Source: Candidatus Loosdrechtia aerotolerans
GTDB taxonomy: Bacteria > Planctomycetota > Brocadiia > Brocadiales > Brocadiaceae
Direction of reading: 5' to 3'
DNA length: 64,000 nucleotides
Assembly (NCBI GenBank): GCA_021646405.1
Contig: SOER01000012.1
Location: forward strand, 1 to 64,000
Made by a program: the position numbers and the translations under genes. The notes beneath the pieces were generated by a model that was not told where the DNA came from, did not search any database, and worked only from the letters and a program-made list of their open reading frames with translations. Shown piece by piece: positions 59,034-64,000 of the stretch (its first letter is position 1; each line of letters begins with the position of its first letter).

Positions 59034-59459
59034 ATGATTCCTGAACACTTAAAATACGCACAAACACATGAATGGTATTTCCATGATAATAAATTGGTTA
59101 CCATCGGTTTAACGAGATTTGTTATTGAAAAACTTGACAAATTATTATTCCTGGATCTGCCAAAAATTGGAGAAGAGATACTTGCAGGTATATCTTTTGG
59201 AGAATTAGAATCACTGAACACCCTTGTGGATATTACATCGCCTATAAGTGGTGAAGTTGTTGCGGTAAATGAACGCCTTTATGAAAATCTGGACATCTTA
59301 AACCGGGATCCCTATAAACAAGGTTGGCTTATCAAATTTGCAACACCGGAGATTACCTTCCTGGATCAGCTCATGAGTGCTCAGGAATATAAAACATACA
59401 TCAATAAACATGAATCTTCTATCCCAAAATATCATGCCAGAGGAAAAAGACGGAAATAA
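59034..59459 (+). CDS. GcvH-like protein lacking the lipoyl lysine
   Basis: The 141-residue protein aligns along its length with glycine cleavage H protein: PEHLKYAQTHEW, VTIGLTRFVIEKLDKLLFLDLPKIGEE and SPISGEVVAVNE. H protein normally carries lipoate on a lysine in ESVKAxxD. Here that segment is ESLNTLVD, with Asn62 instead. It therefore cannot be lipoylated at the known site. A basic tail (about 124-141) extends past the usual end. GAGGT precedes the ATG. No gcvP or gcvT lies nearby, so classical glycine cleavage is unlikely. Confidence 0.88.
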   Translation: MIPEHLKYAQTHEWYFHDNKLVTIGLTRFVIEKLDKLLFLDLPKIGEEILAGISFGELESLNTLVDITSPISGEVVAVNERLYENLDILNRDPYKQGWLIKFATPEITFLDQLMSAQEYKTYINKHESSIPKYHARGKRRK

Positions 59460-59475
59460 CCTTTTTGTAAATCCA

Positions 59476-60510
59476 ATGGCTAAACGCAGGATTATCGTAT
59501 TAGCAGATGGTAGATTTGATATTTTTAATGCGAAAACGGCTGTTGGGGTTATTCGGTACTGCAGGGAAGAGGTTATTGCACTTATCGACCGTTACCATGT
59601 TGGAAAAGACCCGAGTGAAATCATTGGTATAGGTAAGGGAATTCCCATTGCAGATAGTATTGAAGAAATATTACCATTACAACCTACAGACCTCCTTATT
59701 GGAATTGCCCCTCCCGGTGGGGTACTGCCTCCCGAGTGGCGGAAATATCTTGTTGATGCTCTAAAAAACAGGATCAATATTATCAGCGGTCTTCATTATC
59801 ATATAGGTGAAGACCCTGAGTTTTCTCAATTGGCCCGGGATTACCGGGTAAAGATCCTTGATATTCGTAAATCACCTGAAGATCTCGGTATCGGGACTGG
59901 TAAGGCAAAAGAAACAAAGGCAGTACGTATCCTTACGGTTGGTTCAGATTGCAATGTAGGTAAAATGGTAACCTCTCTTGAAATTACCAGGGCAGCAAAG
60001 AGACGTGGTGTGAGTGCTTGTTTTGTTGCCACCGGGCAAACGGGTATTATGATCGAAGGGGCCGGAATTGCTGTAGATCATGTTCTCTCTGATTTCATTT
60101 CCGGAGCGGCTGAAAAACTTATGCTTGAACGTGCTCATTATCAACTTTTGAGTGTTGAAGGACAGGGTTCCCTTGTTCATCCGGCATATTCCGGTGTAAC
60201 CCTTGGTTTACTTCATGGTATAGTCCCGCAGGGTCTGATCCTGTGTCATCAACCGACACGAAAAATGGTGCGTCATACCAATTTTCCGCTTCTGCCGCTT
60301 CCACGCCTGATTGAACTCTACGAGGGCATAGCACACCCTGTTCATCCTTGTAAAGTGCTCGGGATTTCGCTCAATTGTTTTGGCATGTCCGATCAGGAAG
60401 CACGAGAGGAGATTCAAAATACGGAGAAAGAGACAAAACTTCCTGCTACTGACCCTTTGAAATTTGGTGTGGACAAATTTATTGACACTATCCGTCCTCT
60501 GTTACCATGA
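59476..60510 (+). CDS. DUF1611 family protein (DgcN-like)
   Basis: DUF1611 members include DgcN, reported to acetylate D-glutamate. From ATG 59476 the protein has 344 residues: an N-terminal Rossmann-like domain starting RRIIVLADGRFDIFNAKTAVG, then a P-loop-like domain with GSDCNVGKM (156-164) and SVEGQGSLVHPAYSGVTLGL near 231. The C-terminus contains HQPTRKMV. The frame is open upstream to 59377, overlapping the GcvH-like gene, but the family start fits 59476. It overlaps the next gene by four bases. Its function here is inferred from family and neighbours. Confidence 0.82.
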   Translation: MAKRRIIVLADGRFDIFNAKTAVGVIRYCREEVIALIDRYHVGKDPSEIIGIGKGIPIADSIEEILPLQPTDLLIGIAPPGGVLPPEWRKYLVDALKNRINIISGLHYHIGEDPEFSQLARDYRVKILDIRKSPEDLGIGTGKAKETKAVRILTVGSDCNVGKMVTSLEITRAAKRRGVSACFVATGQTGIMIEGAGIAVDHVLSDFISGAAEKLMLERAHYQLLSVEGQGSLVHPAYSGVTLGLLHGIVPQGLILCHQPTRKMVRHTNFPLLPLPRLIELYEGIAHPVHPCKVLGISLNCFGMSDQEAREEIQNTEKETKLPATDPLKFGVDKFIDTIRPLLP

Positions 60511-61529
60511 AACTCTCCTTTCATCCCATTGCCCTACACTTGAAACATACCTTCCGGATTGCCAGAGAGATCCGTGATGTTCAAAATACGGTTATTATTC
60601 AACTTAACGATGAAGACGGAATATGCGGGTATGGAGAAGCTGCTCCTACGACCTTTTTTGGTGAAGACAGCAACAGTGTTATGGAAACGTTTGGCAGGGC
60701 CGCCGGTTTACTGGAAAATGCCGATCCTTTCCAGATAGAAGATATAACTGCCCGCCTGGCATATACATTTCCTCAGGATACTGCCGCACGGGCGGCAATT
60801 GATATGGCGCTTCATGATCTGGTTGCCAGGAAGCTGAAAATACCCCTCTATAAACTTTTTGGTTTAAACCAACACGATACCAGGGTAACATCATTCACAA
60901 TAGGAATCGATACGATAGAAAAGATGTGTGAAAAGGTTGAGGAGGCTAAGGATTTTCCCGTTCTTAAGATAAAGGCAGGAACGAGGAATGATATAGAAAT
61001 CCTTGAGGAACTGCGTAAGATTACGAAAGCCGTCTTCCGTGTTGATGCCAATACCGGTTGGACGGTAAATGAGGCAATAGAGAAGTTGCATATCATGGAA
61101 GAACTCGGGGTTGAGCTTGTAGAGCAGCCATTTCCCGCCGGTGATATTGAATCCTTGAGAAAAATACGAGGCCAGGTAAAGATTCCGGTATTTGCTGATG
61201 AAGATGTGAAAATCTCAGCCGATATACCGGGACTTTTGGGAGTGGTGGACGGAATTAATATTAAACTGATGAAATGCGGCGGTATCCGGGAGGCTGTCCG
61301 GATGATTCATACGGCCCGGGTCCATGGCCTTAAGATAATGATCGGCTGTAATATCGAAAGCTCTCTGTCCGTCACGGCGGCCGCTCATATCATGTCCCTG
61401 GTTGATTATGTCGACCTTGATGGACATTTGCTTATTACAAATGATCCATATGCCGGGGTAATGGTTAATAAGGGAAGACTACTGTTGCCGGAGGGTAATG
61501 GCCTGGGGGTTTTTCAAAAGACAGAGTGA
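60507..61529 (+). CDS. Dipeptide epimerase family enzyme (DgcA/YcjG-like)
   Basis: Enolase-superfamily member of the muconate-lactonising/dipeptide epimerase group. The 340-residue protein has the KxK pair Lys154 and Lys156 (LKIKAG), metal ligands Asp180, Glu206 and Asp231, and the second lysine Lys253 (NIKLMK). All catalytic positions for 1,1-proton transfer are present. Likely substrates are L-Ala-D/L-Glu or N-acyl glutamate. It starts within the DUF1611 stop (ATGA) and precedes an M20 amidohydrolase. Confidence 0.88.
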   Translation: MKLSFHPIALHLKHTFRIAREIRDVQNTVIIQLNDEDGICGYGEAAPTTFFGEDSNSVMETFGRAAGLLENADPFQIEDITARLAYTFPQDTAARAAIDMALHDLVARKLKIPLYKLFGLNQHDTRVTSFTIGIDTIEKMCEKVEEAKDFPVLKIKAGTRNDIEILEELRKITKAVFRVDANTGWTVNEAIEKLHIMEELGVELVEQPFPAGDIESLRKIRGQVKIPVFADEDVKISADIPGLLGVVDGINIKLMKCGGIREAVRMIHTARVHGLKIMIGCNIESSLSVTAAAHIMSLVDYVDLDGHLLITNDPYAGVMVNKGRLLLPEGNGLGVFQKTE

Positions 61530-61560
61530 CACGATTACCAGAGAAAATGTAAAAGAGAGT

Positions 61561-62742
61561 ATGCAGGACAAAACGCTTACACAAGAAATAGTAGTGGGTG
61601 CCAAAAAGATACACGATTATGTTATCCGGCTGCGCAGGAATTTTCATGAGTATCCCGAGACCGGATTTCACGAGGTTCGCACATCACATGTTATTGCAGA
61701 GGAATTAAAACGATTAGGGCTTCACGTGCAGACCGGTATTGCAAAAACAGGCGTTGTTGGTACCCTGCCGGTACACGGTGCATCGCGTACGGTAGCCTTC
61801 AGGGCTGACATGGATGCATTACCTATAGCAGAGGAAAATGACTGCGAATTTAAATCAAAACATGAAGGAATATCGCATGCCTGCGGGCATGATGCGAACA
61901 TGGCAATGCTCCTTGGTGCCGCGAGGCTCATGGTACAATTCAAGGATAAACTGAAGAGACAGGTAAAATTTATCTTTCAACCGTGTGAGGAGCAACATCC
62001 CGGTGGCGCAAAACTCATGGTAGAGCAGGGTGTGCTGCACGGTGTTGATGAGATTTATGGAATGCATATTGAACCGAATATGCCAGCCGGTGTCTTTGGG
62101 GTACGGTACGGTGCTACTATGGCAGCAACAGACCGTATTGTTATTACTATTATCGGAAAGGGCGGACATGCATCAACTCCTCATTTATGTGTGGACCCTG
62201 TTGTTATAGCTGCAGAAGTAATCCTGGCTATTCAAACCATTGTTTCCCGGATGATAAACCCCCTGTCTCCCTGCGTGATCTCATTATGCCAACTGTCAGG
62301 AGGAACGGCATTTAATATTATTCCTGAGAAAGTAACAATGACAGGTACGGTGAGGACCCTTTGCAAGGAATTGAGATACAGAATGCCAATCGTAATAGAA
62401 GACACAATAAAGGGGATCACTTCACGCTATAATGCAGCATATCACTTTGAGTATCTTAAGGGGCATCCCCTCCTGAATAATCCTCAGCCCCAATTGAATT
62501 TCATACAGGACAAAATTATTGAACTTTTCGGTAGTAAATCAGTAGAAAGGATAGATCCCAGGATGGGGGGAGAAGATTTTTCTTATTACCTGGAGAAAAT
62601 ACAGGGAGCGTATGTTTTTTTAGGCGCAGGGAATCCTGAAAAGGGTATTGATCAGCCTTTACACAGCCCCCGGTTTCAGTTAGATGAAGAGGTATTGTAC
62701 AGAGGCCCGGCGCTCTTCTCTTATATTGCATGTAATCCATAG
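61561..62742 (+). CDS. M20 family amidohydrolase
   Basis: M20D-type metal enzymes remove acyl groups from amino acids or cleave amidated amino acids. From ATG 61561 the protein has 393 residues with RADMDALPI (Asp83), HACGHDANM (Cys108, His110), FQPCEEQHPGGAKLM with catalytic Glu-Glu, and MGGEDFSYYLE for the second metal. The position after Gln-Pro is Cys instead of the usual Ala. The frame opens 32 bases inside the epimerase gene at 61498, but the ribosome-binding site AAGAGAG favours 61561. An N-acetyl-glutamate deacylase role fits the neighbours. Confidence 0.85.
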   Translation: MQDKTLTQEIVVGAKKIHDYVIRLRRNFHEYPETGFHEVRTSHVIAEELKRLGLHVQTGIAKTGVVGTLPVHGASRTVAFRADMDALPIAEENDCEFKSKHEGISHACGHDANMAMLLGAARLMVQFKDKLKRQVKFIFQPCEEQHPGGAKLMVEQGVLHGVDEIYGMHIEPNMPAGVFGVRYGATMAATDRIVITIIGKGGHASTPHLCVDPVVIAAEVILAIQTIVSRMINPLSPCVISLCQLSGGTAFNIIPEKVTMTGTVRTLCKELRYRMPIVIEDTIKGITSRYNAAYHFEYLKGHPLLNNPQPQLNFIQDKIIELFGSKSVERIDPRMGGEDFSYYLEKIQGAYVFLGAGNPEKGIDQPLHSPRFQLDEEVLYRGPALFSYIACNP

Positions 62743-63121
62743 TACGACATATATAGTACTAAGCATATGAAATCGGACAGAAAATGAAATTGTTTAAAAG
62801 GATACTTCTGTAAGGAAGTTATGAAAATTTGTAAACAAGTTATAAAAGATAGCATCTAAGGAAAGCAGGAAATTCAGGAAAAAAGATTTTTTTTCTACAA
62901 GGGCTTAAAAAAGGTTCTTTGCATAGGTGGTACGGAGGACATATCCATATTTTATTATCATTGAATTCAACTACCCCAATTGCAAAGACAATACAATTCA
63001 TTAAAGGCGGCTCATCGAAATGGATTCATGATATAATACAGGCAATGAATTGCCTGCCTGTTAGCGTATACCCCTATCGGGGTTAAATGATTAAAATAAG
63101 CAAACATTTATGCTAGGTACT
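62743..63121. other. Intergenic region before the cstA-side repeat
   Basis: No gene was seen. It is AT-rich and contains a short hairpin ACCCC/GGGGT (63070-63083) related to the REP-like hairpins at 48058. Confidence 0.45.
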
Positions 63122-63266
63122 TATAGTATCTACCAGATGAAACCGAACAGAATATAATAAAAACCAAACAAAATGAACCAGGATTAATTACACCATCACG
63201 GACAAACAAGTTTGTCCGTGCCACCCGGTCTAAAATTCGGTTCGGTTTCATCCCTTGGATACTATA
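63122..63266. repeat. Nested palindromic element upstream of cstA
   Basis: Outer arms TATAGTATCTACCAGATGAA (63122-) and the complement ending at 63266 match over about 32 bases with a few differences. An inner perfect hairpin CACGGACAAAC/GTTTGTCCGTG (63197-63220) lies in the middle. The 145-bp element has no coding frame and ends 22 bases before the next ATG, so it occupies the promoter region of cstA. Confidence 0.7.
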
Positions 63267-63288
63267 GCTGTGCAGAACTACACAAAAT

Positions 63289-64000
63289 ATGAACCCAGTT
63301 TTCATACTACTTATATCTCTTGTTTGCCTCTTTTTAGCAGGACGTTTTTATGCCCGGTTTCTGTCGAAATCGGTAGGGATTGATTCAAAACGAGCCACTC
63401 CTGCGGTAAAAATAAATGATAAACGCGACTACGTCCCTACTGCAACTCCCATTGTTTTTGCACACCATTTTGCCACGATAGCAGGTGCGGGACCCATTAT
63501 TGGCCCTGTTATGGCTTTGATTTATGGATGGGGACCTGCCTGGCTGTGGATTGTACTCGGGGGGATATTCTTCGGGGCTGTACATGATTTTTCTGCCCTG
63601 TTTGTCAGTGTGCGTGAGGGGGGGAAGTCCATCGCGGAGGTTGCCAGAAAATCTTTGGGTACCCCTGGCTTTCTTATGGTGATCTCATTCACCATTGTAA
63701 TGCTGATTCTTGTGAATGCCACATTTCTTAATGCATCAGCGGCAGCCCTGACGTCTGTCATTGACAGCGTACAAATGGGTCTGGATAAAAGTCAGGTTTT
63801 TTTTCGCTGGGCTGATGAGGCCGGCGGCAGGGTTATAGTAGGTGGAATTGCTTCCATGTCTGTTGTTATTATAACTCTCTTTGCCCCGCTTATTGGATAT
63901 CTTTATATCAAAAGACACATTTCTGTTATACGGTGTTCACTCTTTGCCGTTCTCATTTGTATCATATCGGTCGTTATAGGTTTCTTTGTACCAATTTCTC
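63289..64000 (+). CDS. cstA: Carbon starvation protein CstA (partial)
   Basis: CstA proteins are multi-pass membrane transporters for peptides or pyruvate, induced at carbon limitation. The first 237 residues are present; the gene runs past the window end. The signatures are clear: TPIVFAHHFATIAGAGPIIG (about 47-66), GGIFFGAVHDFSALFVSVREGGKS, and several membrane helices. The context of glutamate or dipeptide-processing genes upstream suits peptide uptake. The palindromic element lies directly upstream. Confidence 0.92.
   Translation, partial: MNPVFILLISLVCLFLAGRFYARFLSKSVGIDSKRATPAVKINDKRDYVPTATPIVFAHHFATIAGAGPIIGPVMALIYGWGPAWLWIVLGGIFFGAVHDFSALFVSVREGGKSIAEVARKSLGTPGFLMVISFTIVMLILVNATFLNASAAALTSVIDSVQMGLDKSQVFFRWADEAGGRVIVGGIASMSVVIITLFAPLIGYLYIKRHISVIRCSLFAVLICIISVVIGFFVPIS

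Overview
This window looks like chromosomal DNA from a moderately AT-rich Gram-negative-type bacterium. The most likely source is a planctomycete of the anammox (Brocadiales) group. This is inferred from three things: a full MoxR/Bat operon followed by purA-uppS-cdsA, an N-type ATPase operon without a separate delta gene, and many short palindromic repeats between genes. I could not run a search, so the taxonomy is a hypothesis. No ribosomal RNA, CRISPR array, prophage or intact transposase was seen.

Layout. 1-830: non-coding, with a 31-bp-arm palindrome inside what looks like an inverted-repeat-bounded element. 831-10543: a co-directional moxR/DUF58/Bat operon (two MIDAS-bearing von Willebrand proteins, TPR proteins BatC and BatE, two BatD-like proteins) with one unrecognised soluble protein (3985-4509). 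10607-24391: a long housekeeping run behind a consensus sigma-70 promoter: purA, uppS, cdsA, phoH, ybeY, recO, a BamD-like lipoprotein, lptE, folP, cdaA, cdaR, pdxJ, dapA, folE and a TolC-type protein. 24392-25948: about 1.5 kb of hairpins and dispersed repeats. 25949-33854: N-ATPase operon atpD-C-Q-[antiporter]-R-B-E-F-A-G, with a CPA2 antiporter carrying an Asp-Asp pair. 33942-45253: carbon metabolism (pfkB, TreT-like glycosyltransferase, gap, ppsA, pgk) mixed with a membrane site-2 protease and BON and PRC-barrel proteins. 45349-48334: HtrA protease, a decayed and an intact DUF2267 gene, and a repeat island. 48335-54159: ligA, a P-type IIA ATPase and galT. 54272-58893, minus strand: tRNA-Leu(CAA), floA, mutS and a DUF123 protein. 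59034-64000: a GcvH-like protein lacking the lipoylated lysine, then a DUF1611 protein, a dipeptide-epimerase-family enzyme and an M20 amidohydrolase, and finally the start of cstA, which is cut by the window edge.

How the genes fit together. The envelope block covers lipid carrier synthesis (UppS), phospholipid precursor (CdsA), outer-membrane assembly (BamD-like, LptE), diaminopimelate supply (DapA) and c-di-AMP signalling (CdaA/CdaR), which fits a cell with an outer membrane and peptidoglycan. The N-ATPase operon pairs a rotary ion pump with a predicted cation/proton antiporter, which could form an ion circuit. The DUF1611/epimerase/M20 trio matches the enzyme set of an acetylated D-glutamate-to-L-glutamate route or a murein-peptide recycling module, and lies beside the carbon-starvation/peptide transporter gene. 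Decay marks include a frameshifted BON duplicate, a DUF2267 remnant in frame behind htrA, and a 32-bp tandem duplication that rewrote the end of pgk.
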